NCBI GenBank assembly: GCA_024529925.1
Contig: JAFEUB010001128.1
Coordinates: 1-64,000, forward strand
Length of the DNA: 64,000 nt
Source of the DNA: Ophthalmolycus amberensis
Lineage: Eukaryota > Chordata > Actinopteri > Perciformes > Zoarcidae
Reading direction: 5' to 3'
The notes under the pieces were generated by a model that was not told the origin of the DNA, made no database searches, and was given only the letters and a program-made list of their open reading frames with translations. Below are positions 14,114 through 22,838 of this stretch, one piece after another. The translations under genes were made by a program, and so were the position numbers. Each line of letters starts with the position of its first letter. The first letter of the stretch is position 1.

Positions 14114-14196
14114 GACGACTGGCAGCTGATCCAGCTGTTATCAGCTGATCCAGCTGTGATCAGCTGTGATCAGCTGTGATCAGCTGTTATCAGCGG
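14114..14196. repeat. Short tandem repeat of 'cagctgtgat' units
   Basis: About eight imperfect 10-bp units ('cagctgtgat', 'cagctgttat', 'cagctgatc') lie just upstream of the first hepcidin relic. Each unit contains a CAGCTG E-box palindrome and most contain a TGATCA palindrome, so the array is a dense E-box cluster. It may simply be a minisatellite. Confidence 0.8.
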
Positions 14197-14396
14197 CCGC
14201 CGTCATCAGAAACAGACGTCGCTTCACGTGACGCATCTGAGGAAAGAACGTCTCGTGTATCTTAAAACATATTTCCTCGTTCCTCTCGCCTTGCATGGTT
14301 TCCTCCATGCATCCCTGGTGGGAGGGACTAAGACGCAAGGAAAGGACCCAAGTGAGGGAAACGGGGATGCAATTAAGAGACTTGGGATGTACCCCA

Positions 14397-14701
14397 AGTT
14401 GCTGAACATGAGGAGACATCAGTGGACTGATGGAAGGTATGTTGAGTTCACTGAATGAATGTGGCCAAACACGATGAGCTCATTTAAGTGTAAGTGGATG
14501 TGTTTTCCCCACAAAGAGCTCTGATGCTCTCTGAAGGAGAGAGAATAAACAGAGTGAGTGATGATGCTGGAGATGAACACATTGCTCATGTCTTTTATCT
14601 CTCACACAGATGCCGTATAATATCAGAGAGTGCGCGGCATTAAGGGCAGACTTTGCTGCAACTGCTGCGAACCCAGGATGTGCGGATGGTGCTGCTTATA
14701 G
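14397..14701 (+). pseudogene. Hepcidin pseudogene, 5'-truncated (exons 2-3 remain)
   Basis: Homology to the intact copies starts inside exon 2 at about 14,397; exon 1, the promoter and intron 1 are missing. Exon 2 (to the donor after 14,436) carries an in-frame TGA where the intact genes have a Ser codon. Exon 3 (14,610-14,701) has the usual 'MPYNIRE' start, but a 1-nt deletion destroys the REKR processing site. Beyond the deletion the other frame still shows hepcidin pairs: CC, N, CC, four residues, C, two residues, CC. Its 3' flank is the one found behind the Cys-Ser-repeat copies at 32.5, 41.0 and 45.2 kb. It therefore looks like a dead relative of that subfamily that kept canonical cysteines. 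Confidence 0.85.
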
Positions 14702-15339
14702 TGAGGAGTCCTGCTCCAACATCCATTCATTTTGTTATTTGTCTTAAAGAAAATGTACCACTTTGATTTGTATTCATGCTGTATGAAAATGTTCAGGATG
14801 TTTCAGGATGTACACAGTTCTTGCTCAGTGATGTTTCTGTATCATCCTCATATTTTGCTGAATATCTATTAAAGTGGAAGATCAATACCTTTTAATTGTC
14901 ACAAAACATCCTTTTACCATGAATACAAACCTCCCCTCTTTCTTCTAAAATATCTGTCCTGAACTGTCCCTCATTCAGCAAACACAGTTGTCTCTCCCAA
15001 CATATCTTTTGCATCACTGAGATTACACTGTGTCAGCAAATACTACATTGAACAGGAGAAACTAACTGAGTAGTTTGAATTGCTGAGATGAAGCAGAAAC
15101 AAGCTAACCAGTTGGGGTAAAGACTAAAACTTTGACTTGTGTTCCAGCAGCGCTTCTATCCAACCACTCCAGTCAAAACACAGAGTTTTATTGAGCCAAT
15201 AAATACCACACATGAAGAACTAATATGATGAAGTATAGATTAAGAGATGTTCTGAAAGCTAAATGACACTGTGTTCATCATGATGAGATCAAATGAAATA
15301 GTTCAAACAGTAGTTTTCAGAATTGCTGATGGTGATGCT

Positions 15340-15590
15340 CTCCTCTCATATTGAAAAATGAAAAAGTTTAGTCAGCTGTACAGTCTAACCGACGAGGATC
15401 CATTCATGGTTGTGTTTGTTGACATAGAGGTTATCAGAAGGGTTTTGACAGAGTGGCAGGAGGGAAGGGATTTTGATTATTGCGCTAGATTTTTGGAAAG
15501 ACCGAAGTTACTAAAGATTCAAACGGCCCCTAACTTTAATTACACAGTGATTACTTATATTTGTTTTTTTCAAAGGTTTTTCTTACAAGC
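15340..15590 (+). other. Conserved open frame in hepcidin flank, probably non-coding
   Basis: An open frame from ATG 15,358 (starting MKKFSQLYSL, then DEDPFMVVFV) recurs inverted at 31,543-31,815 and 40,083-40,355. The copies are near-identical duplicates, so an open frame is not evidence of selection. A weaker resemblance to the 5' flanks of other copies (the region around 24,960-25,090) suggests it is an old piece of hepcidin upstream DNA. No promoter, domain or splice evidence was seen. Here it lies immediately upstream of the 15,762 gene's proximal promoter. Confidence 0.45.
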
Positions 15591-15610
15591 AGGTACGTTT
15601 GTGCCAGTGG

Positions 15611-15640
15611 TGAGGCAACAATGACCCGACTGAGTATAAA
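15611..15640 (+). promoter_or_regulatory. Proximal promoter of the 15,762 hepcidin (type-a)
   Basis: A TATA box (tataaa, 15,635-15,640) lies about 122 bp before the ATG. Just upstream is 'tgaggcaaca' (15,611-15,620), C/EBP-like and shared by all copies. Homology with the 25,620 promoter stops at about 15,587, so this copy lacks the STAT-like TTCGGGAA that the sister promoter has just beyond that point. Motif functions are inferred from consensus only. Confidence 0.65.
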
Positions 15641-15761
15641 TACCAGTACTTTTTACACACTCAGCCATCAGACAGACAAAACTCAAACCTGAGAAGAGTC
15701 ATCAGAAGATCAGAAAGAATCGAGTTGATAGCAACAACTAAACAACTTCTACTCTCCGAAG

Positions 15762-16257
15762 ATGAAGACATTCAGTGTTGCTGTTGCAATGGCCGTCGTG
15801 CTCACCTTTATTTGTATTCAGCAGAGCTCTGCTGTCCCAATCACTGAGGTAAGAACTTGACTTCAATCTTTTCATTTGCATCCGTTCCTATCAGTGTAAT
15901 GCTAAGATGTTGTTACTAAACGAGAAAACAATTCATCAACAGGTGCAAGAGCGGGAGGATCCAATGAGCAACGACGATCCTGCTGAACACGGAGAGATGC
16001 CAGAGGAATCGCAGCAGGTACGTTGAGTTGACTGAATTCATTCATTCACATACCATGAGCTAATTGATGCTCTCTCCAGAGAAGGAGGGATCAAACAGAG
16101 TGAGAGATAATGCTGGAGGTGAACACCTTACTCCTGTCTCTCTTTCAATCAGGTGCCGATTAACATCAGGCAGAAGCGTCAGTATCCTATCTGCCGTCCT
16201 TACTGCTACAAGAACTCTTTGGGTGAAATCACGTGTGATTATAATTGCAGTGTCTGA
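15762..16257 (+). CDS. hamp: Hepcidin-like precursor with a four-cysteine mature peptide (copy A)
   Basis: Three exons: 15,762-15,848, 15,943-16,017 and 16,153-16,257, all with GT/AG borders in phase 0, giving 88 residues. Residues 1-24 are a classic hepcidin signal peptide (MKTFSVAVAM start, SSA before the cleavage). Residues 25-63 form the acidic propeptide, ending in the furin-type site RQKR. The predicted mature peptide is 25 residues (starts QYPICRPYC, ends CDYNCSV). It has four cysteines spaced C-x3-C-x9-C-x3-C instead of the eight of canonical hepcidin, and is nearly neutral. Gene structure and leader say hepcidin family; the mature part does not fit the hepcidin fold. The polyadenylation signal is at 16,374-16,379. 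It is convergent with the canonical copy at 18,440. Secretion is expected; antimicrobial or iron-related activity is untested. Four-cysteine hepcidins have been described in cold-water fishes, but I cannot say whether this one matches. Confidence 0.88.
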
Positions 16258-16379
16258 AGATTCCCGCACCTGTATGAAGTTTTCCACAACAACCACTGAA
16301 TATGTATTTGTTATGCTTTTTATCCTCGTTTAAAGCAATTGTGGAACTTTCAACTGTACTTGTGGTTTATCACAATAAA

Positions 16380-18373
16380 CTTTCATTTTACAATATACAT
16401 TTATATAACGTGTGAACATGTTCTTTTCACATATGCACAACTGACAGACACACCGTTGATGACAGCATTAACATGAGGAATGTTTTGTCTCCTGCTGTCA
16501 ATAGAGAGAGTGAACTTTTCTGTTTTACTGTGTGTCGAATGCATCTCCTAGTTTAAGCATTTATATAACACATGAATCAGAATACCACGTTAGGTCCCAC
16601 TCAGCTACCAAGGCATTCCTAATTTTACAACTTTCAGTCGTACCTGTGGTTGTAAATATCTGAGGATGTTACTGGATTTGGTCCCGCTGTAGTTCATGTG
16701 TGCTCAGTGATGTGAATGCATCCTCCGTACACACTATCCTAAATATCTGCAGAAACTACACAACACCTATGTAGAAAAATGACATAGTATTGTGTTTTTT
16801 GCATTCACAGAATGTTGCAGCTGTGTTCAACAGAGGACTGTATGTCATTAAAAATGTATTAAATGTTAAACACACAGCCATCACAAATGAACTGGTTTAG
16901 AGGTCCTGCTCTTACACCGGGTATTTTCCAAATTAGAAGCTGCATTGGACAAATATGGAGATATTAAACACGGGGTAACCAGTGGACGCATGGAGACGTA
17001 CAAAAAAGGTAAACAAAGAGGACGGCTCACGTGTGTTCAGCCTGTCATAATAAATTTACTCAGAAACATCAAGGGTTGAAGATGGAACAAAAAATAAACA
17101 TGAAATCAGAAGATATGTATTTATTTATTCATCAAATATTTGATTTTGTCATTGAAGCCGTTTTGACAAAAACAAGTAAATAGATGATATAAAATGACCT
17201 CTCATCTTGTGAGGAAAGAGCCTGGAGACGTTCAAATCAGGGAATACAAAGTATAAAATAAATACACACAATTATACATCATATTTTTTGCAGTTTTCAT
17301 GGTAACGTGATATGTTGCAGCAAAGTGCTGTCCCATTCCTATTTACACCATCTCAAGCCCTCACAGTCTCTCACACTCACCCACTTACCAGGTGACGTCA
17401 GTAAGTCCTTGAGGGTTCAGGGTTTGAGGGTTTAGGGGGGACATTGGGATTTGGCCTATGTTCACTTAACATGAACTGAGTATAACTGATCAAACCTAAC
17501 TGACCCCAGAGGGACACAGGCCATTATAACGGCTCATCAGACCATTTTTGAAACAAAGGGGTAACACTAACACCTGCAGATCTACAAATACAACAAAACT
17601 GGACAGTTATTCTGTCGTTATGTGGAGCAATTCTTACCTATTATGGTCTGAAGAAATATACAATATCTCTGAAGTAGCAAACCCAATCACCCCCATGATG
17701 TGCCTTGGACTTGGTACATTCTGATTGGCCACTTCCTGATTCACAGAGCTCTGCTTAGGGGCTCCATCTTTTCCTCAGGTCTGCCAAGATGTCCCTCCAG
17801 CAGCAGCAACCAGCAGCAGCCCCCTCCTCAGCACGAACTCAACTAAAATGACTTCATGACTTAAGGAGAACTAAAATGTGACGGTAGAGAAGTGAACTTC
17901 ATGTGTGCTCTAAGAATGGAATCCAATGAATTGCCAACAATACTGAGACTATGAGGTGATGTGAGGCATGAAACAAAAGCTGTGTGTGACATTCATCTGT
18001 TTCTGATGGAACCATAGAAAACTAAGGTGTGTGCAGGAGGGTTAGAGACATCTAAAAGTGCAGCCGTCACAACCGCCATCAGCCTTTTTCACTGCAGACA
18101 TTTGAACTTGTCATGGTAGGAGAAGGACATGTGTTACTAATAATATTAAAGGTGCTCAGTTCTATTCAAGTATCCCAGTTGAGTCATGCCAGTGAGCCAG
18201 CATGCACAATACCAGGACCTGAAGCAGCTAAATGGAATTCAGCCGTCATTCATGTTCTTGTCTCCACCTGTGCTTTTCCTACTGGGACATTTCAAAGTGT
18301 CTTTTGTGGGAAAAGCTCTTTTTGCTTTTGTAATTAAAACACTTTAACGCACGTTCATGTAGTGACACCAACA
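16380..18373. other. Intergenic region between convergent hepcidins, with a MITE-like segment
   Basis: No gene. The same region recurs at 26,240-28,220. The stretch 17,320-17,460 ('gtcccattcctatttacacc' ... 'ggacattgggatttggcc') resembles the end sequences of a fish MITE. A related end, 'ggccaaatcccaatgttccc', occurs at 24,254. The rest is unassigned and shared between duplicates. Confidence 0.5.
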
Positions 18374-18379
18374 TTTATT
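18374..18379 (-). terminator. Polyadenylation signal of the 18,440 hepcidin
   Basis: AATAAA on the minus strand, about 60 bp after the stop codon. Equivalent signals lie at 22,023-22,028, 28,221-28,226 and 36,957-36,962 for the sister copies. Confidence 0.7.
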
Positions 18380-18439
18380 GTGATAATACACTGCAGTATC
18401 AGATATTTAGAAAAAACATGGTTGTTGGAGCAGGACTGC

Positions 18440-18968
18440 TCAGAATCTGCAGCACAATCCACAGACCCCAGGTCTGCAGCAGCCACAGCAGAATTTGCAC
18501 TTAATGCCGCGTTTCTCTCTGATATTATACGGCATCTGTGTGAGAGATAAAAAAACATGATCAATGTGTTCATCTCCAGCATCATCACTCACTCTGTTTA
18601 TTCTCTCTCCTTCAGAGAGCATCAGAGCTCTTTGTGGGGAAAACACATCCACTTACACTCAAATCAGCTCATTGTGTTCGGCCACATTCATTCAGTGAAC
18701 TCAACATACCTTCCATGAGTCCACTGACGTCTCCTCATGTTCACCAACTGGGTTGTCGATGCTCATTGGCTCCTCCAGCTCCTGCACCTGCTGATGAATC
18801 GTGCACATTTACAATAAGAGCCACATTGTAGGACCTGGAGAACATTTATAGATGATTAGTGAGTATAAGTCAAGTTCTTACCTCAGTGATTGGGACAGCA
18901 GAGCTCTGCTGAATACAAATAAAGGTGAGCACGACGGCCACTGCAACAGCAACACTGAATGTCTTCAT
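18440..18968 (-). CDS. hamp2: Canonical eight-cysteine hepcidin (copy B)
   Basis: Minus-strand exons 18,968-18,882, 18,787-18,710 and 18,535-18,440 have GT/AG borders and encode 86 residues. The signal peptide is residues 1-24 (MKTFSVAVAV ... QQSSA). The propeptide includes VQELEEPMSI and ends at the REKR furin site. The 22-residue mature peptide starts GIKCKFCCGCC, has RPGV before the sixth cysteine, and ends CCRF. Eight cysteines sit at mature positions 4, 7, 8, 10, 11, 16, 19 and 20, the known hepcidin framework with four disulfides. The N-terminal QSHLS-type motif needed for ferroportin control in hamp1 is absent. By analogy with fish hamp2 peptides the role is secreted antimicrobial defence. 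A kappaB/STAT composite upstream suggests infection-responsive expression. The frame is identical to copy C at 22,089. Confidence 0.95.
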
Positions 18969-19088
18969 CTTAACACGGTTTGACTGGTTTAAGTTTTCAA
19001 ATCAAGTAGATTTCTTCAGATCTTGTGACTCTTGTCAGCTCCTCTGAGTTCTCCTGTCTGATGGTTGAATGTGTAACATGTGCTGGTA

Positions 19089-19190
19089 TTTATACTCACT
19101 TGGACCACTGTTGCCTCATCACTGACAGCACTTGCCACACTCCCTCTTCCCAGCATCCCTACGTGATCCTGTGAATGGGAAATTCCTGAA
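19089..19190 (-). promoter_or_regulatory. Type-b hepcidin promoter (copy B): TATA plus kappaB/STAT composite
   Basis: Minus-strand TATA box at 19,089-19,094, about 121 bp before the ATG. About 83 bp further upstream GGGAAATTCC (19,177-19,186), a perfect kappaB consensus, overlaps TTCCTGAA (19,183-19,190), a STAT-type TTCN2GAA. A C/EBP-like 'ttgcctca' lies between. Binding is inferred from consensus, but NF-kappaB and STAT3 are established hepcidin regulators. Confidence 0.65.
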
Positions 19191-19541
19191 GACTGGGATG
19201 TTCTCTGTCTTTGTTTGTGTGCCACAGTTTTTGTCCAACATTAAATCACCCATTACTTTTTATTGTCGTACTTTCTGTCTTACTCGCTGAGAAGTACAGC
19301 TCAATCATACAGCACGTTAATACGTAATTTATCAAAACTAAAATGTGACAAAGTGCAATGGAAACAGACTTAATAAAGAATAAATCATGAGGTATGAAGC
19401 GTGACTTCCACTGAAGCTTCCACTCCACTGAAGACACAGAGGAAACATACACAGATCTGTGATGAGCAACGTTGTTCCTTATTTCTTTGCAATTGTTAAA
19501 TGGCCCCAACAACAAACATCTTAGGATAACTTGACCTGTCA

Positions 19542-21435
19542 TGCAGGTCAACGCATATCCTCCACACGCAGGATATGTTCACGGTGCTCCTGGCTCAGTC
19601 TAGAAGCTTTTCTCTTGGCCTCGTCTAGCTCCGATCGCAACCCTCTCACCTCAGTGTGGAGGGCGATCTCTGCCTCTGAGCTCTCCGTTGTGTTGGTCTG
19701 CAGCTGAGCCTGAGGAAACCACAGAGTTGTGCTTAAACATGTCTGCTGATTTCAGGGTATCTAACACACGGACACTGGTGTGTGAGAGGATGTGTGCCTA
19801 CCTCCAACCGTAAGAGTTTTTCTCTCAGACGCGTGTTGGCCCCGTCCTGTTCCTGCTGAGCATCTTGGAGGTTTTTAACGTCCATCTGCGCTCTATTGAG
19901 AAGTGTTTTACTGGCCACCACTTCCTCCTCGGCCAATGAGAGTTTCTCTTTGAGCTGGCTAGCTTCACTATGGTTCTCACCAAGCTTCTGCTCCAGCTCT
20001 GAGATGATGGCTGGGTCCGGGAGCTACAGGCAAGAAGTCAAGGGAATGATGTTGACAAAAAATACAAGCGATGATGGCGATTAAAGGTGAGAATTTCTAA
20101 CGCAAATCGAATCATCCTCAAAACTACCACATACACATCATCACTCTTGAGTAAACTAACCCGTTTGTTTTTGTCCTGTGCCTTGATAATATCCTCTCTG
20201 GCCTTCTGTAATTGGTCCTTTAGCCGGTCAATCTCATACTTCAGTTCTGCCTCCTGGTTCTGGTGAGATTTTTTTATGGAGATGACCTCCATGACCTTCT
20301 TGTCAAACTCCATCCTCTGCTTCTCCACCTCAGACTTGGCCTTCTGAAGATCAGTATTGCAATGCTGAATTTCCTGAGGAGGATTATGGGCAATTTGATG
20401 GTTAAAACTACAGTTGGTAACTTCAATAAAATAACATTTGTCATATTTGCTCAAATCATTAGTATGTCCCGACAGTAGTACACGAGACAGCTGAAAAACC
20501 AGGTTCCTCTTCCTCTTTTTAATGCTCCTGATGTCATTTGCAAGAATTTACCGCGGCCAAAGAAAAACAACCAATCAGAGCTGACCCGTCTCTGGTGCAG
20601 CTGTTCATCACTGCTCGTAAAGCTCATGACCGCTGATCAAATATAAATCAAGATTATGTTACTGCATTTCCTATTTCTTGCCTCAAATGTTTTCAGAAAC
20701 ATTTTTAGCCGTAAAATGAGAAAGTTTGTGACCCGGCCGCCATGTTGAAAACAGCCGAGCCAAAACCAAGCACCGCCCACCCGCTGGAGCAAGTTCTCTC
20801 ATTTGACAGCAGACTCAAAAATGTTTCTGAAAACATTTGTGGCAAGAAAAAGGAAATGCAGTCACAGAGTTGTGATAAATATTTGCTGAGCGCTGCCTAG
20901 TTAGACAGTTTGATCAGAGTTCATGAGCTTCAAAAGCAATGACTGACACTCCGGGGCTCTGATTGGTGGTTTTCTTTCGGGCGTGGTGGAATCTTCGTCT
21001 TTTAAATTGACAAAATTCAACTCAACACAACTCAAACATATAATATGTATAATATAATATAATATAATATATTTACAAATAATTTGTCTCTCGCCGTTGA
21101 CTACGGTACATATTTTTAAGTTATATATATTTAAGTTCCCATTGTGGTCCAGCGGAAGGGAGAAGAAGGCAGAGGAACCTGACTTTTTTTATACAGATTA
21201 TCAGTCTCCTGTACCACTGTCAGGATGTGTTGGGCAAATACAACAACAACTTTATTATAATAACCAAATGTAGCTTTAAACTGCTTCATTTTTTGTGAAA
21301 CAGATCAGGCGTCATATGAGGCCGAGTGTATGTTGACCTGGTTGAGAGTCTGTGTGTGGTCCGGGTCCGGTATCTGCCGTTTCATGGTGCTCACTTTCTC
21401 CTGGACCTCCTTTAGTTCCTCCTCAAACTCCCTCC
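19542..21435 (-). pseudogene. Trapped fragment of a multi-exon coiled-coil gene
   Basis: A foreign block sits exactly between two copies of the hepcidin duplication. Read on the minus strand it holds four exons of one gene in order: 21,435-21,338 (cut at the junction, encodes FEEELKEVQEKV), 20,373-20,161 (71 codons, starts EIQHCNTDLQ), 20,023-19,802 (74 codons, contains ISELEQKLGENHSEAS) and 19,709-19,542 (starts AQLQTNTTES, cut at the junction). Splice borders are AG/GT and internal frames are open with heptad-like Leu/Lys/Glu coiled-coil character. First and last exons are truncated by the hepcidin sequence, so it cannot make a complete protein. The parent is unrecognised; an ankyrin-repeat/coiled-coil protein such as RAI14, UACA or ANKRD24 is a guess. 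Confidence 0.75.
20545..20995. mobile_element. Foldback/MITE-like element inside the coiled-coil gene intron
   Basis: The left edge reads 'ggccaaagaaaaacaaccaa' and then 'tcagagc'. The right edge reads 'gctctgattggtggttttct' and then 'ttcggg', nearly its reverse complement. Further inside, 'ctcaaatgttttcagaaac' and 'tgtttctgaaaacatttgtg' are also inverted, as are 'cctatttcttgcc' and 'ggcaagaaaaaggaaa'. The element is thus one long imperfect hairpin without coding capacity. Family not identified. Confidence 0.65.
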
Positions 21436-22088
21436 AGATGTCCCTCCAGCAGCAGCAACCAGCAGCGGCCCCCTCCTCAGCACGAACTCAACTAAAATGA
21501 CTTCATGACTTAAGGAGAACTAAAATGTGACGGTAGAGAAGTGAACTTCATGTGTGCTCTAAGAATGGAATCCAATGAATTGCCAACAATACTGAGACTA
21601 TGAGGTGATGTGAGGCATGAAACAAAAGCTGTGTGTGACATTCATCTGTTTCTGATGGAACCATAGAAAACTAAGGTGTGTGCAGGAGGGTTAGAGACAT
21701 CTAAAAGTGCAGCCGTCACAACCGCCATCAGCCTTTTTCACTGCAGACATTTGAACTTGTCATGGTAGGAGAAGGACATGTGTTACTAATAATATTAAAG
21801 GTGCTCAGTTCTATTCAAGTATCCCAGTTGAGTCATGCCAGTGAGCCAGCATGCACAATACCAGGACCTGAAGCAGCTAAATGGAATTCAGCCGTCATTC
21901 ATGTTCTTGTCTCCACCTGTGCTTTTCCTACTGGGACATTTCAAAGTGTCTTTTGTGGGAAAAGCTCTTTTTGCTTTTGTAATTAAAACACTTTAACGCA
22001 CGTTCATGTAGTGACACCAACATTTATTGTGATAATACACTGCAGTATCAGATATTTAGAAAAAACATGGTTGTTGGAGCAGGACTGC

Positions 22089-22616
22089 TCAGAATCTGCA
22101 GCACAATCCACAGACCCCAGGTCTGCAGCAGCCACAGCAGAATTTGCACTTAATGCCGCGTTTCTCTCTGATATTATACGGCATCTGTGTGAGAGATAAA
22201 AAACATGATCAATGTGTTCATCTCCAGCATCATCACTCACTCTGTTTATTCTCTCTCCTTCAGAGAGCATCAGAGCTCTTTGTGGGGAAAACACATCCAC
22301 TTACACTTAAATCAGCTCATTGTGTTCGGCCACATTCATTCAGTGAACTCAACATACCTTCCATGAGTCCACTGACGTCTCCTCATGTTCACCAACTGGG
22401 TTGTCGATGCTCATTGGCTCCTCCAGCTCCTGCACCTGCTGATGAATCGTGCACATTTACAATAAGAGCCACATTGTAGGACCTGGAGAACATTTATAGA
22501 TGATTAGTGAGTATAAGTCAAGTTCTTACCTCAGTGATTGGGACAGCAGAGCTCTGCTGAATACAAATAAAGGTGAGCACGACGGCCACTGCAACAGCAA
22601 CACTGAATGTCTTCAT
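22089..22616 (-). CDS. hamp2: Canonical eight-cysteine hepcidin (copy C)
   Basis: Minus-strand exons 22,616-22,530, 22,435-22,358 and 22,184-22,089 encode 86 residues, identical in protein sequence to copy B: same signal peptide, REKR processing site and RPGV-type 22-residue mature peptide with eight cysteines. It differs from B by only a few bases (for example one A less in the run in intron 2), so the duplication is recent or has been homogenised. It is divergent from the four-cysteine gene at 25,620 across 3.0 kb. Expected role: secreted defence peptide. Confidence 0.95.
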
Positions 22617-22736
22617 CTTAACACGGTTTGACTGGTTTAAGTTTTCAAATCAAGTAGATTTCTTCAGATCTTGTGACTCTTGTCAGCTCCTCTGAGTTCT
22701 CCTGTCTGATGGTTGAATGTGTAACATGTGCTGGTA

Positions 22737-22838
22737 TTTATACTCACTTGGACCACTGTTGCCTCATCACTGACAGCACTTGCCACACTCCCTCTTCCCA
22801 GCATCCCTACGTGATCCTGTGAATGGGAAATTCCTGAA
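22737..22838 (-). promoter_or_regulatory. Type-b hepcidin promoter (copy C)
   Basis: TATA box at 22,737-22,742; kappaB GGGAAATTCC at 22,825-22,834 overlapping TTCCTGAA at 22,831-22,838, all on the minus strand. Same architecture as copy B. Confidence 0.65.

Larger units (their letters stand above)
15587..19499. repeat. Segmental duplication SD1, copy 1 (direct partner 25,445-29,347)
   Basis: A block of about 3.9 kb carrying a four-cysteine gene (+) and a canonical gene (-) recurs about 9.85 kb downstream at very high identity. The distance between corresponding gene positions is 9,858 and 9,847 bp, so only small indels separate the copies. Homology starts at 'aagcaggtacg' in the type-a promoter and ends upstream of the minus-strand gene near 'ttgttaaatg'. 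Confidence 0.85.
17788..19541. repeat. Segmental duplication SD2, copy 1 (direct partner 21,437-23,190)
   Basis: About 1.75 kb with the canonical hepcidin recurs at a constant offset of 3,649 bp with very few differences. Both edges coincide with the borders of the coiled-coil gene insert. Short shared sequence ('agatgtccctccagcag' at one edge, 'gacctgtca' at the other) marks the joins. Confidence 0.88.

Noticed and set aside
18113..18337. Open frame starting MVGEGHVLLI, repeated at 21,762, 27,960 and 36,696
   Set aside because: It lies in the 3' flank of the canonical hepcidins and is repeated only because the flank is duplicated. No domain, no splice or start context.
19246..19551. Minus-strand frame containing SSVEWKLQWKSRFIPH, seen again at 22,894, 29,092, 37,826 and 44,079
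   Set aside because: Upstream hepcidin flank copied with the genes. It has no coding hallmark and overlaps the promoter region.
22144..22479. Longer plus-strand frames across the hepcidin genes (also at 28,321, 32,474, 37,078, 40,936)
   Set aside because: They are antisense to hepcidin exons 2-3 and run through the intron; the real genes are on the minus strand with correct splice sites.
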